NCBI RefSeq assembly: GCF_014652435.1 | Contig: NZ_BMYU01000005.1 | Location: 124,001 to 188,000 of the forward strand | DNA: 64,000 bases | Direction of reading: 5' to 3' | DNA from: Cognatundibacterium squillarum | GTDB taxonomy: Bacteria > Pseudomonadota > Gammaproteobacteria > Burkholderiales > Burkholderiaceae_D | Shown here: positions 17,278-25,998 of the stretch, one piece after another | Layout of the letters: each line of letters opens with the position of its first letter | Numbering within the stretch: the stretch's first letter is position 1 | Position numbers and translations under genes: made by a program | Notes under the pieces: generated by a model | The model's database searches: none | Seen by the model: only the letters and a program-made list of their open reading frames with translations | What the model was told of the DNA's origin: nothing

Positions 17278-18471
17278 ATGATCGAGACAATTATTGATTT
17301 TCTGTCAAATGGTCTGACCCGTGCGAGTGGCTGGCAGGTTTTCCTGTTCACCATGGTAGTGACGCATATCACTATCGCCAGTGTGACCATTTTTCTGCAC
17401 CGCTGCCAGGCACACCGTGCGCTGGAACTGCACGCGATTCCAAGTCATTTCTTCCGCTTCTGGCTGTGGATGACAACCGGCCAGGTCACCAAAGAATGGG
17501 CCGCGGTTCACCGTAAGCACCATGCAAAATGCGAGACCGAAGAAGATCCGCACAGCCCGCAAACACGTGGCATTAAAAAAGTGCTGTTTGAAGGTGTTGA
17601 ACTGTACCGTGAAGAAGCACGTAATCAGGAAACCCTGAAAAAATTTGGCCACGGCACACCGGATGACTGGATGGAGCGCAATGTGTACAGCCGCTATACA
17701 GCATTGGGTATCGTGCTGATGCTGTTGATCGACGTTGCACTGTTCGGCGTTCTGGGTCTGACTGTCTGGGCTGTGCAGATGGCCTGGATTCCAGTAACTG
17801 CTGCCGGCATCATCAACGGTATCGGCCACTACTGGGGTTACCGTAACTTCGATTGCGAAGATGCTTCGACCAATATCTTCCCTTGGGGCATTCTGATCGG
17901 TGGCGAAGAGCTGCACAACAATCACCATACGTTCGGTACTTCTGCCAAGCTGTCTTCCAAATGGTATGAGTTCGATATCGGCTGGATGTACATCCGTATT
18001 CTGGAAACCTGCGGTATGGCAACGGTGAAAAAAGTCGCGCCGGAACCGAAATTCGTTTCTCAGAAAAATGCAGTTGATCTGGAAACGCTGCAATCCGTCG
18101 TGGCAAACCGTTACGAAGTAATGGCGAAATACACCAAAACCCTGCGTAAAGCCTGGGCTGTGGAAGTCGCATCCCTGCGTGAAAAAGCACAGATCGAAGC
18201 GAATCGCCTGAAATCTGCGAAACAATTGCTGCAGGTTGAGCCAAGCAAACTGCTGGCGAGCCAGAAACAGCAGTTGCAGGAAGTGCTGCAGCACAGTGCT
18301 GTTCTGAAAACCATGCACGAAATGCGTGAAGAGCTGGCCCAGATCTGGGAACGCTCTACCAACAGCCGTGAGCAACTGGTACAGCAATTGCAGGACTGGT
18401 GTGCCCGTGCCGAAGCATCAGGCATTCAGACACTGCAAGAGTTCTCTCTGCGTCTGCGTACCTACGCCTGA
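17278..18471 (+). CDS. Membrane fatty acid (acyl-CoA/acyl-lipid) desaturase
   Basis: Di-iron membrane desaturase, probably delta-9, adding a double bond to saturated acyl chains. 397 residues. The three histidine boxes are complete: HRCQAH (41-46), HRKHH (78-82) and HNNHH (213-217), spaced by membrane helices. Residues from about 270 to the end form an extra, strongly helical Gln/Leu/Lys-rich extension with coiled-coil character, absent from minimal desaturases. The preceding hairpins could be regulatory. A strong terminator follows, so this is a single-gene unit. Confidence 0.93.
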   Translation: MIETIIDFLSNGLTRASGWQVFLFTMVVTHITIASVTIFLHRCQAHRALELHAIPSHFFRFWLWMTTGQVTKEWAAVHRKHHAKCETEEDPHSPQTRGIKKVLFEGVELYREEARNQETLKKFGHGTPDDWMERNVYSRYTALGIVLMLLIDVALFGVLGLTVWAVQMAWIPVTAAGIINGIGHYWGYRNFDCEDASTNIFPWGILIGGEELHNNHHTFGTSAKLSSKWYEFDIGWMYIRILETCGMATVKKVAPEPKFVSQKNAVDLETLQSVVANRYEVMAKYTKTLRKAWAVEVASLREKAQIEANRLKSAKQLLQVEPSKLLASQKQQLQEVLQHSAVLKTMHEMREELAQIWERSTNSREQLVQQLQDWCARAEASGIQTLQEFSLRLRTYA

Positions 18472-18514
18472 TCCCGTTGATTGCCTGCGCAGTGTGCAGG
18501 CCTCAACTGCGTCA

Positions 18515-18556
18515 ATAAAAAGCGCCGTTTCTGTCACAGGAAACGGCGTTTTTTTT
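18515..18556 (+). terminator. Terminator of the desaturase gene
   Basis: CGCCGTTTC-N8-GAAACGGCG stem with an A-rich left flank and T8 on the right. Confidence 0.88.
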
Positions 18557-18660
18557 ATGGCTTTCGTTTGTCGCAGTGCTCAGTATGTGCGGGCAGTCTG
18601 CGTCACTTCAGTACTTGTATCGCAATGAGCCGCGTCCACACGCCCGCAGGCAATGATTTC

Positions 18661-18763
18661 GGCCTGAAAATGCCTCAAATGCGGAGTTTTGCACAGCGAT
18701 CGCGCTGTCGTCGGCAGAAAGTCCGGGCTTCCGGAAATGGCAGATGACGATCTTTGCACAGCG
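18661..18763 (+). repeat. Dispersed intergenic repeat, copy B
   Basis: Same family as copy A, with GCCTCAAATGCGGAG, TTTTGCACAGCGATC, the invariant core CGGCAGAAAGTCCGG and GATGACGATCTTTGCACAGC. TTTGCACAGC occurs at both ends of the core module. Confidence 0.82.
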
Positions 18764-19007
18764 TGAGTCACCGGCAGAAAAGGGCGTGCTGATCAGATAA
18801 CGCATGGCGTAATGCAGTGGAGGGGCAGTCGGACTGTCGTGACAGCAATGAGGCTCTGCTTGAGGAGTTCGTTGTTCTCAGTAAGGCCGGTTCAGACGAT
18901 TGCTAAAATACGAAAGCCAATCCCGGTCAGCAAGCGGTAACTGAAGCGGCAATATAAGAAAGCAAGCAGGAGAGTATGCAAGAGAGTAAAAGAGTGCAGG
19001 ACAATAA

Positions 19008-19037
19008 AAAAGCCTGATCAGAGATCAGGCTTTTTTT
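19008..19037 (-). terminator. Terminator of rpmG
   Basis: AGCCTGATC-AGA-GATCAGGCT stem, A-rich on the left and T7 on the right; it lies 17 bases past the leftward rpmG stop. Confidence 0.88.
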
Positions 19038-19053
19038 GTGAAACCAAAACCGA

Positions 19054-19221
19054 TTATTTGATTTTTGTTTCTTTGTACAGCACGTGCTTACGTGCTTTAG
19101 GATCAAACTTCATGATCTCCATTTTTTCAGGCATTGTGCGCTTGTTTTTGGAGGTTGTGTAGAAGTGACCGGTGCCGGCTGTCGATTCCAGCTTGATTTT
19201 GTCGCGACCTGTTTTTGCCAT
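19054..19221 (-). CDS. rpmG: Ribosomal protein bL33
   Basis: Large-subunit ribosomal protein of exactly 55 residues, reading [20 protein letters not shown] to the end VLYKETKIK. The [18 protein letters not shown] segment is the bL33 signature; no zinc cysteines are present, so this is the zinc-independent form. It lies 25 bases after rpmB on the same strand, the classic rpmB-rpmG pair, and ends at a terminator. Confidence 0.98.
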   Translation of the reverse strand: MAKTGRDKIKLESTAGTGHFYTTSKNKRTMPEKMEIMKFDPKARKHVLYKETKIK

Positions 19222-19246
19222 GATATTTTCCTAACAAAAGTTATGC

Positions 19247-19483
19247 TTACACTTTTTCGCCACGGGCACGCAGGTCAGCCAGAACAGCTTCGATACCGAC
19301 TTTATCGATAACGCGCAGACCAGCATTAGACAAACGCAGAGAAACCCAGCGGTTTTCAGATTCTACGAAGAAGCGACGATTTTGCAGGTTAGGCAAGAAA
19401 CGACGTTTGGTTTTGTTGTTAGCGTGGGAAACGTTATTGCCAACCATTGGCCCTTTCCCAGTTACTTGGCAAACACGTGCCAT
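19247..19483 (-). CDS. rpmB: Ribosomal protein bL28
   Basis: Large-subunit ribosomal protein of 78 residues starting [20 protein letters not shown] at ATG 19483, after GGAGCTC. Length and sequence fit the family exactly. An in-frame upstream extension to 19597 crosses AT-rich DNA and is not coding. Co-transcribed with rpmG. Confidence 0.98.
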   Translation of the reverse strand: MARVCQVTGKGPMVGNNVSHANNKTKRRFLPNLQNRRFFVESENRWVSLRLSNAGLRVIDKVGIEAVLADLRARGEKV

Positions 19484-19562
19484 GATGAGCTCCTTGATTC
19501 CGAATTTTGGAAAAACAGGATTGTACGTAAAAAACGTAAATTTATCAATGACTTGTGAAATA

Positions 19563-19600
19563 AAATTGTTAAATGTGATTTTCGATAAATTTAACAATTT
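19563..19600. repeat. AT-rich 12-bp inverted repeat between radC and rpmB
   Basis: AAATTGTTAAAT (19563-19574) and ATTTAACAATTT (19589-19600) pair perfectly around a 14-base spacer. It lies just past the radC stop and 80-117 bases before rpmB. It could terminate radC or be an operator for rpmBG; neither is shown. Confidence 0.55.
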
Positions 19601-19606
19601 AAATTT

Positions 19607-20281
19607 TCACAGTAAACCCCGCTCTGCAAAAGAGAAAATCCCTGCTCTGGCAACAATAAAATGGTCCAGCACCCGTACCTCCAGCAACTGCAAAGCCTGT
19701 TGTAATTGCGCAGTCAGTTGCTTATCGGCGGCGCTGGGATCGCAGTTTCCGGATGGATGGTTGTGCGCCACAATCACGGAAGCCGCATGGTGATGCAAAG
19801 CCCGTACCGCCACTTCGCGCGGATAGACGCTGGCCTGCGTCAGCGTGCCGCGAAACATTTCTTCGGTTGTGATCAGCTTGTTCTGTACGTCCAGAAACAG
19901 TACGCAGAAACATTCATAAGGCCGGTTGGCAAACAGCAGGTGCAGATAGTCTTTGACCGCCTGCGGATTGGAGAGACTGACTTTTTCTTCCAGTTCTTCA
20001 CGAATGGCGCGCTTGGATAACTCCAGCACCGCCTGTAACTGCGCGAATTTCGCCTGCCCAAGTCCGTGAATGCGGCAGAACTCGGACAGTGGCGCTGCAA
20101 ACATGCCGGATAAAGAACCGAATTCTTTGAGTAAATCACGTGCCAGATCGACCGCACTTTTTCCGGTAACTCCGGTACGTAAAAAAACCGCCAGCAATTC
20201 TGCATCGGATAAATGGCTTGCGCCCAGCCGGATCAGGCGTTCGCGCGGGCGGTCATCCTGTGGCCAGTCCAGAATCGTCAT
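19607..20281 (-). CDS. radC: RadC/JAB-domain DNA repair-like protein
   Basis: 224-residue RadC family protein. The N-terminal helix-hairpin-helix region (LIRLGASHLSDAELLAV, then IHGLGQAKFAQLQAV) precedes the JAB/MPN metal motif AHNHPSGNCDPSAAD, with its His-x-His and Asp ligands intact. Its role is uncertain: the old link to recombination repair in E. coli was withdrawn, and the fold suggests a metallopeptidase or nuclease. It diverges from fkpB, the usual neighbour pair. Confidence 0.95.
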   Translation of the reverse strand: MTILDWPQDDRPRERLIRLGASHLSDAELLAVFLRTGVTGKSAVDLARDLLKEFGSLSGMFAAPLSEFCRIHGLGQAKFAQLQAVLELSKRAIREELEEKVSLSNPQAVKDYLHLLFANRPYECFCVLFLDVQNKLITTEEMFRGTLTQASVYPREVAVRALHHHAASVIVAHNHPSGNCDPSAADKQLTAQLQQALQLLEVRVLDHFIVARAGIFSFAERGLL

Positions 20282-20380
20282 CTTACCCTCCTGTCATATC
20301 AAGACTTCCGTGTTTTCGCGGTGCGTTGCTGCAAGCTGGCTTACAATATGCGCTTATTTGAAAACGCCGGAATATTTACT

Positions 20381-20836
20381 ATGAGTGAAAGCACCCCATT
20401 GCGCGTACAGAGCGATTCGTATCTGACTTTGCATTACCGTCTGGCTACGCTGGATGGTGAAAATATTATCAGTACTTTTGATGAAAATCCGGCAACTTTA
20501 CAATTGGGAACAGGACAACTTGCGCCTGAACTGGAAAATGCCCTGATCGGTCTGGAAGACGGATCGCACACCAGCCAGGAATTGCCGCCGGAAAAAGCCT
20601 TCGGCCCGCGCAATCCGGATCTGATTCAGCGCGTTTCAGCGCAAACCCTGAAAGAAAACTCCGCGTTCGGCGAACAATACGTGATTGGTGATCTGGTTGA
20701 ATTTTCTGCACCGTCAGGTGGTCGTTTCGCCGGTATTCTGCGTGCGATGGATGACAACGGTTATTTGTTTGACTTTAATCATCCGCTGGCCGGTCAGACC
20801 GTGATTTTTGAAACCCGCATTATCGGTATTCTGTAA
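20381..20836 (+). CDS. fkpB: FKBP-type peptidyl-prolyl isomerase, SlpA/FkpB type
   Basis: 151-residue cytoplasmic prolyl isomerase with the FKBP/SlyD-like fold: [21 protein letters not shown], then LELGTGQL-like and the IF insert [18 protein letters not shown]. The start is ATG 20381; the frame remains open upstream to 20213 but that part overlaps the radC promoter. It ends five bases before ispH, the conserved fkpB-ispH operon of proteobacteria. Confidence 0.94.
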   Translation: MSESTPLRVQSDSYLTLHYRLATLDGENIISTFDENPATLQLGTGQLAPELENALIGLEDGSHTSQELPPEKAFGPRNPDLIQRVSAQTLKENSAFGEQYVIGDLVEFSAPSGGRFAGILRAMDDNGYLFDFNHPLAGQTVIFETRIIGIL

Positions 20837-20841
20837 ATAAA

Positions 20842-21786
20842 ATGGATAAAGAGATTCTGTTAGCTCAGCCGCGCGGTTTTTGCGCCGGCGTTGACCGTGC
20901 CATTGAAATCGTAGAACGTGCGCTGAAACAATTCGGCGCACCGATTTATGTACGTCATGAAATCGTGCATAACGCATTTGTGGTGAATGACCTGCGCGAG
21001 AAGGGCGCAGTGTTTATCGAAAAACTGGAAGATGTGCCGGCCGGTGAAACCCTGATTTTCTCTGCGCACGGTGTGTCGCAGGCGGTACGTCGTGAAGCGG
21101 AAGCGCGCGGTGTAACGGTGTTTGACGCGACCTGTCCGCTGGTGACCAAAGTCCATATCGAAGTCGCCAAAATGCGCAAGGAAGAGCGTGAAATTATCAT
21201 GATCGGCCATGCCGGTCACCCGGAAGTGGAAGGGACGATGGGGCAGGTGGATGACGGTATTCATCTGGTGGAAACCGTTGAAGACGTTGCGCGTCTGCAG
21301 GTAGCTGATCCAGAAAAGCTGGCCTATGTATCGCAAACAACCTTATCAGTCGACGATACCGCTGACATTATTGCTGCACTGAAGGCACGCTTCCCTGCGA
21401 TTTCTGAACCGAAAAAAGGCGATATCTGCTACGCCACCACCAATCGTCAGCAAGCCGTGAAATTTATGGCGCCGCAAGTGGAGGTGGTGATTGTTGTCGG
21501 CAGTCCTAACAGCTCTAATTCCAACCGCTTGCGCGAAGTGGCAGAAAAAGTCGGTGCCAAAGCGTATATGGTCGATCATGCTTCGCAGATTCAGCCGGTC
21601 TGGCTGGAAGGTGTTGCCCGCGTCGGTCTGACCGCTGGTGCATCCGCACCGGAAGTGCTGGTGAAGGAAGTGATTGAGCGTCTGCGCGAGCTTGGCGCGA
21701 AGTCGGTTCGTCCGCTGGAAGGTGTTGAAGAGAATGTCACATTCCCGCTGCCGAAAGGATTAACCGGTCAGCCAGTTGTTGGTTAA
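20842..21786 (+). CDS. ispH: 4-hydroxy-3-methylbut-2-enyl diphosphate reductase
   Basis: Last enzyme of the MEP isoprenoid pathway; a [4Fe-4S] protein making IPP and DMAPP. 314 residues. The three cluster cysteines are in [23 protein letters not shown] and [11 protein letters not shown]. Also visible are the [20 protein letters not shown] and PNSSNSNRL motifs. Coupled with fkpB. Confidence 0.98.
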   Translation: MDKEILLAQPRGFCAGVDRAIEIVERALKQFGAPIYVRHEIVHNAFVVNDLREKGAVFIEKLEDVPAGETLIFSAHGVSQAVRREAEARGVTVFDATCPLVTKVHIEVAKMRKEEREIIMIGHAGHPEVEGTMGQVDDGIHLVETVEDVARLQVADPEKLAYVSQTTLSVDDTADIIAALKARFPAISEPKKGDICYATTNRQQAVKFMAPQVEVVIVVGSPNSSNSNRLREVAEKVGAKAYMVDHASQIQPVWLEGVARVGLTAGASAPEVLVKEVIERLRELGAKSVRPLEGVEENVTFPLPKGLTGQPVVG

Positions 21787-21990
21787 AAGGAAATTGACAA
21801 GTATCTGAACAAAGTTCTCTTTAAGGCGATTATTCGATATTTTGTTTTGCAAAACCGTGCTTAAGATGTGCTCCTGCCAAAAAACAGGCGCCATCCCGCA
21901 CCCCGTAAGGTGTATGCTGGTCTTGTGATTTTGTGGAAAATACTTAGGATAAGGTGGTTTTTATACCACGGCATCCTGAAAATGGCTGGG

Positions 21991-21996
21991 TATAAT
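21991..21996 (+). promoter_or_regulatory. Candidate -10 element of the liv leader
   Basis: TATAAT, an exact consensus hexamer, 80 bases before the micro-ORF. No good -35 is seen at the normal distance, so the promoter is only tentative. Confidence 0.4.
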
Positions 21997-22075
21997 CCGG
22001 CCACCAACCCCGGACTATCCACCGGTCAAAATATTAGAAGAGCTTTTACCAAAAGTTGCAGAGGAGAGGTTTGTT

Positions 22076-22132
22076 ATGTGTATCACACGCAGTATTTTCA
22101 CTCCCGATATGATGACCCGCGACTTCAGATAG
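22076..22132 (+). CDS. Putative 18-residue leader peptide before livH
   Basis: MCITRSIFTPDMMTRDFR and a TAG stop. It is preceded by a very strong Shine-Dalgarno (GAGGAGAGG, 22061-22069) six bases away. Its last codons and stop lie in the left arm of an 11-bp inverted repeat (22121-22131 with 22180-22190) that encloses a rho-independent terminator, an arrangement like an attenuator leader. The peptide is not rich in Leu, Ile or Val, so classical branched-chain attenuation is not evident. Confidence 0.4.
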   Translation: MCITRSIFTPDMMTRDFR

Positions 22133-22190
22133 TTAGCGGAAGCTGAACGGCACCGTTTTTTACGGATGCCGTTTTTTGTTATCTGAAGTC
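22121..22190. repeat. 11-bp inverted repeat enclosing the liv leader terminator
   Basis: GACTTCAGATA (22121-22131) and TATCTGAAGTC (22180-22190) are exact reverse complements. Confidence 0.8.
22147..22177 (+). terminator. Terminator/attenuator upstream of livH
   Basis: ACGGCA-CCGT-TTTTT-ACGG-A-TGCCGT stem followed by T5G. It lies about 90 bases before livH and 15 past the micro-ORF stop. Confidence 0.75.
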
Positions 22191-22267
22191 CTGAACGTCA
22201 GGCAGCGCTGATCACAGCAACCCCTGACTTAACAGAAACACTGATTCATTCATTGAGAGAGAAGTAT

Positions 22268-23197
22268 ATGGATACCTTTATCCAACAGTTAATTAACGGT
22301 CTGGTCACAGGCTCGATGTATGCGCTGGTCGCACTCGGATACACCATGGTGTACGGGGTGCTGAACCTGATTAACTTTGCGCACGGTGACGTGCTGATGG
22401 TCGGCGCGATGGCCGGTATCAGTATTCTGAAACTGCTGCTGGTCTACGCGCCTGGTCTGCCGGGCATCGTGATGCTGATCATCGCGATTCTGGGGGCGAT
22501 CCCGATTTGCATGATCGTAAATATTCTGATCGAACGTATTGCTTACCGCCGCTTGCGTAATGCGCCGCGTCTGGCACCGCTGATCACCGCGATCGGTGTG
22601 TCGATTCTGGTGCAAACGCTGGCGATGATGATCTGGGGCCGCAGCCCGATTCCTTTCCCTTCCGTGATGCCGACCATGCCGGTGTTTATCGGTAATGCAG
22701 TGATTTCTCAGACGCAGATTCTGTTGCTGATTCTGGCCGTGATTTCCATGGTTGGTCTGGTACTGCTGGTTGAAAAAACCAAAATGGGTCGTGCGATGCG
22801 TGCCACAGCGGAAAATCCGCGTGTGGCAGGCCTGATGGGCGTGAACTCAAACAGCGTGATTGTTGCAACCTTCGGTATCGGTGCTGCGCTGGCTGCGGTT
22901 GCCGGTGTGATGTGGGCGGCTAACTATTCTTCCGCACAGTTTGCAATGGGTTTCGTGCCTGGTCTGAAAGCTTTCTCTGCAGCGGTGCTGGGTGGTATCG
23001 GCAATATTTACGGTGCGATGCTCGGCGGTATTCTGCTCGGTATTATCGAAGCGCTGGGTGCCGGTTATATCGGCGATCTGACCGGTGGTGTGCTGGGTAG
23101 TCACTATCAGGATATCTTCGCGTTCGTTGTACTGATTATCGTCCTGACCTTGCGTCCATCCGGCATTATGGGTGAACGCGTTGCTGACCGTGCCTGA
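22268..23197 (+). CDS. livH: Branched-chain amino acid ABC transporter permease LivH
   Basis: First membrane subunit of the HAAT-type importer. 309 residues from ATG 22268 (MDTFIQQLINGLVTGSMYAL), after a GAGAGAGAAG ribosome binding site; an ATG 15 bases upstream is less likely. About eight membrane helices, with the family segment NLINFAHGDVLMVGA and AENPRVAGLMGVN. It opens a compact livH-livM-livG-livF operon. Substrate may be Leu/Ile/Val, but this family also takes up amides, urea and aromatic acids. Confidence 0.94.
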   Translation: MDTFIQQLINGLVTGSMYALVALGYTMVYGVLNLINFAHGDVLMVGAMAGISILKLLLVYAPGLPGIVMLIIAILGAIPICMIVNILIERIAYRRLRNAPRLAPLITAIGVSILVQTLAMMIWGRSPIPFPSVMPTMPVFIGNAVISQTQILLLILAVISMVGLVLLVEKTKMGRAMRATAENPRVAGLMGVNSNSVIVATFGIGAALAAVAGVMWAANYSSAQFAMGFVPGLKAFSAAVLGGIGNIYGAMLGGILLGIIEALGAGYIGDLTGGVLGSHYQDIFAFVVLIIVLTLRPSGIMGERVADRA

Positions 23198-23208
23198 GGA
23201 GTTGAAGA

Positions 23209-24390
23209 ATGTCTTCTGTATTTGATACGAAAGCCAATCCGGCCAAGGCGTATACCAGTCTCGGTCTGCTGGCAGTGGTTTTGATTGCGTTCCCGTTTAT
23301 TTCCGCGAATTTCGGTAATTCCTGGGTACGTATTGTGGATATGGCGCTGCTGTACATCATGCTGGCGCTGGGTCTGAATATCGTGGTTGGTTTCGCGGGC
23401 TTGCTGGATCTGGGTTATATCGCGTTTTATGCGGTGGGTGCTTATCTGGCGGGTATCTTTATGTCGCCGCAGTTTGCAACCATTCTTGAGTCTTTCGTCG
23501 AAAACTATCCGGTGTTCGGTGCAACACTGGTGGAGTGGTTCGGGCCTGAAATTGCCACGAAAGGTATTCACTTATCCGTCTGGATCATTATCCCGATCGC
23601 CGCGATTCTGGCTGGTGCATGCGGTGCCTTGCTTGGTGCCCCAACGCTGAAACTGCGTGGCGACTATCTGGCTATTGTGACGCTGGGTTTCGGTGAAATC
23701 ATCCGTATTTTCATGAACAACATGAATGCGCCGATCAACTTCACCAACGGCCCGCAAGGGATCAACATGATTGATCCGGTCAAAATCGGCGGTGTTTCTC
23801 TGGCAGGTGAAGCGGGTGTCGTTGATGTATTCGGTTACCAGATGCCGTCCGTCAATGCGTATTACTTCCTGTTCCTGGCATTGTGCGTGCTGATCGTGGT
23901 GGTATCCCTGCGCTTGCAGAATTCCCGTCTGGGTCGTGCATGGGTTGCAATCCGTGAAGATGAAATTGCAGCGAAAGCCATGGGTATCAATACCCGTAAC
24001 GTGAAGCTGCTGGCATTCTCGATGGGCGCATCTTTCGGCGGTGTTTCCGGTGCGATGTTCGGTACCTTCCAGGGCTTCGTTTCCCCTGAATCGTTCTCGC
24101 TGATGGAATCGATCGTGATTCTGGCGATGGTGGTGCTGGGTGGTATTGGTCATATTCCGGGTGTGATTCTCGGTGCGGTACTCCTTGCTGCATTGCCTGA
24201 AGTACTGCGTCACATTGTCGAACCTGTACAAATGACGCTGTTTGGCAAAGTGCTGATCGAAGCTGAAGTGTTACGTCAGTTGCTGTACGGCCTGACCATG
24301 GTTCTGGTGATGCTGAATCGTCCGGCGGGTTTGTGGCCAGCACCAAAACACGAAGATAAAGTTCCGGCAACATCGGATGCTGCAGCGTAA
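23209..24390 (+). CDS. livM: Branched-chain amino acid ABC transporter permease LivM
   Basis: Second membrane subunit, 393 residues. LALGLNIVVGFAGLLDLGYIAFYAVGAY-type signature lies near residues 60-90 and the EAA-like loop AIREDEIAAKAMGIN near 245-260. About 90 residues longer than LivH, with an extra periplasmic stretch near 90-120. Begins 11 bases after livH. Confidence 0.94.
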   Translation: MSSVFDTKANPAKAYTSLGLLAVVLIAFPFISANFGNSWVRIVDMALLYIMLALGLNIVVGFAGLLDLGYIAFYAVGAYLAGIFMSPQFATILESFVENYPVFGATLVEWFGPEIATKGIHLSVWIIIPIAAILAGACGALLGAPTLKLRGDYLAIVTLGFGEIIRIFMNNMNAPINFTNGPQGINMIDPVKIGGVSLAGEAGVVDVFGYQMPSVNAYYFLFLALCVLIVVVSLRLQNSRLGRAWVAIREDEIAAKAMGINTRNVKLLAFSMGASFGGVSGAMFGTFQGFVSPESFSLMESIVILAMVVLGGIGHIPGVILGAVLLAALPEVLRHIVEPVQMTLFGKVLIEAEVLRQLLYGLTMVLVMLNRPAGLWPAPKHEDKVPATSDAAA

Positions 24391-24400
24391 GGAAGCGAAC

Positions 24401-25171
24401 ATGACTCAAACCATTCTGAAAATTCAGGGCGCCAACAAGCGTTTCGGTGGCCTGCAGGCATTGTCGAATGTCGGCATTGAAATTAAACAAGGTCAGATTT
24501 ACGGACTGATTGGTCCTAACGGTGCCGGTAAAACCACGTTCTTTAATGTGATTACCGGTTTGTATCAGCCTGATACCGGTACGTTTGAACTGGATGGCAA
24601 ACCGTATTCTCCGTCTGCACCGCATGATGTGGCCCGTGCCGGTATTGCACGTACTTTCCAGAACATCCGTTTGTTCGGTGAAATGACTGCGCTGGAAAAT
24701 GTGATGGTAGGACGCCATGTGCGTACCCATCAGGGCGTGTTCGGTGCGATTTTCCATCATGCCGCAGCTCGCAAAGAAGAAGCGGAAACCCGTGCACGTG
24801 CACAGGAATTGCTGGACTTCGTCGGTATCGGTCAGTTCGCAGACCGTACTTCTAAGTATCTGTCTTACGGTGATCAGCGTCGTCTGGAAATCGCCCGCGC
24901 GCTGGCGACCGATCCAAAGCTGCTGGCGCTGGACGAGCCTGCCGCAGGGATGAATGCGACAGAAAAACTGGGCCTGCGTGAATTGCTGGTCAAAATTAAA
25001 GCACAGGGAAAAACAATTCTCCTGATTGAGCACGACGTGAAACTGATGATGGGTCTGTGTGACCGTATCACGGTGCTGGACTACGGTAAGCCAATTGCAG
25101 AAGGGGTTCCGGCAGAAATTCAGAGTAACCCGGCGGTGATTGAAGCCTACCTGGGCGGAGGAGGACACTAA
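24401..25171 (+). CDS. livG: Branched-chain amino acid ABC transporter ATPase LivG
   Basis: Cytoplasmic ATP-hydrolysing subunit, 256 residues from ATG 24401 (MTQTILKIQGANKRFGG), with AAGGAAG upstream. Walker A GPNGAGKTT, signature LSYGDQRRLEIARAL, Walker B LLALDEPAAGMN, and the switch His in IEHDVKLMM. The C-terminal PAEIQSNPAVIEAYLGG tail marks the LivG class. Its stop overlaps the livF start (TAATG). Confidence 0.96.
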   Translation: MTQTILKIQGANKRFGGLQALSNVGIEIKQGQIYGLIGPNGAGKTTFFNVITGLYQPDTGTFELDGKPYSPSAPHDVARAGIARTFQNIRLFGEMTALENVMVGRHVRTHQGVFGAIFHHAAARKEEAETRARAQELLDFVGIGQFADRTSKYLSYGDQRRLEIARALATDPKLLALDEPAAGMNATEKLGLRELLVKIKAQGKTILLIEHDVKLMMGLCDRITVLDYGKPIAEGVPAEIQSNPAVIEAYLGGGGH

Positions 25172-25896
25172 TGAAAGAAAATGTACTGAAAGTCAGCCAG
25201 CTGAAGGTGGCATATGGTGGTATCAAAGCGGTAAAAGGCATTGATCTGGAAGTTAACCGTGGCGAACTGGTCACCCTGATCGGCGCTAACGGTGCTGGTA
25301 AAACAACGACCCTGAAAGCGATTACCGGCACGCTGCCAAGCTGCAAAACCGAAGGTGAAATTTTTTATCTTGGCAAACAGATTCGCGGCAGCCAGTCATT
25401 CCAGCTGGTATCTCAGCGTCTGGCGATGGTGCCGGAGGGCCGTGGCGTATTCACACGCATGACGATTCATGAAAATCTGCTCATGGGGGCATTCACCCGT
25501 GATGACAAAGCCGGTATCGAAGCGGATGTAGAAAAATGGTACGGCATTTTCCCACGCCTGAAAGAACGTTCTGCTCAGCTGGCCGGTACGTTGTCCGGTG
25601 GTGAGCAGCAAATGCTGGCCATGGCACGTGCGCTGATGAGCCATCCTGAATTGCTGTTGCTGGACGAGCCATCCATGGGTCTGTCCCCGATTATGGTGGA
25701 AAAGATCTTTGAAGTGATTCGTAATGTGTCGGCTGAAGGCGTCACGATTCTGCTGGTGGAGCAAAATGCGAAACTGTCTTTGCAGGCAGCGCACCGTGGC
25801 TATGTGATGGAATCCGGCATCATCACCATGAATGGTGATGCGAAAGACATGCTGAATGATCCGAAAGTGCAGGCAGCGTATCTGGGTGAAGGCTGA
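25171..25896 (+). CDS. livF: Branched-chain amino acid ABC transporter ATPase LivF
   Basis: Second ATPase subunit, 241 residues. Walker A GANGAGKTTT, signature LSGGEQQMLAMARAL, Walker B LLLLDEPSMGLSP, switch VEQNAKLSL. Translationally coupled to livG. The operon ends at a strong terminator; no periplasmic binding protein gene (livJ/K) is present on either side. Confidence 0.96.
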   Translation: MKENVLKVSQLKVAYGGIKAVKGIDLEVNRGELVTLIGANGAGKTTTLKAITGTLPSCKTEGEIFYLGKQIRGSQSFQLVSQRLAMVPEGRGVFTRMTIHENLLMGAFTRDDKAGIEADVEKWYGIFPRLKERSAQLAGTLSGGEQQMLAMARALMSHPELLLLDEPSMGLSPIMVEKIFEVIRNVSAEGVTILLVEQNAKLSLQAAHRGYVMESGIITMNGDAKDMLNDPKVQAAYLGEG

Positions 25897-25933
25897 TCTG
25901 ATTCCCGCGATGTAAATCAGCCGGGCAAATAAT

Positions 25934-25969
25934 AAAAACCCGGTCAGTGAGAACTGACCGGGTTTTTGC
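25934..25969. terminator. Bidirectional terminator between livF and the phasin gene
   Basis: AAACCCGGTCAGT-GAGA-ACTGACCGGGTTT, a 13-bp perfect stem flanked by A and T runs; serves both convergent genes. Confidence 0.92.
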
Positions 25970-25998
25970 TTTGTTCAAGCTTGTCCTGCGTGATTGCT

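Larger units (their letters stand above)
18472..19053. other. Intergenic region between the convergent desaturase and rpmG
   Basis: About 580 bases holding the desaturase terminator, dispersed repeat copy B (18661-18763) and the rpmG terminator. I find no credible gene; the remaining roughly 230 bases (18764-19005) show no recognisable motif. Confidence 0.6.

Noticed and set aside
17305-18387. Leftward 360-residue open frame
   Set aside because: Antisense to the desaturase with three intact His boxes; no protein features of its own.
21868-22146. Rightward 92-residue frame before livH
   Set aside because: Runs through the presumed promoter and overlaps the better-supported 18-codon ORF in another frame; no ribosome binding site.
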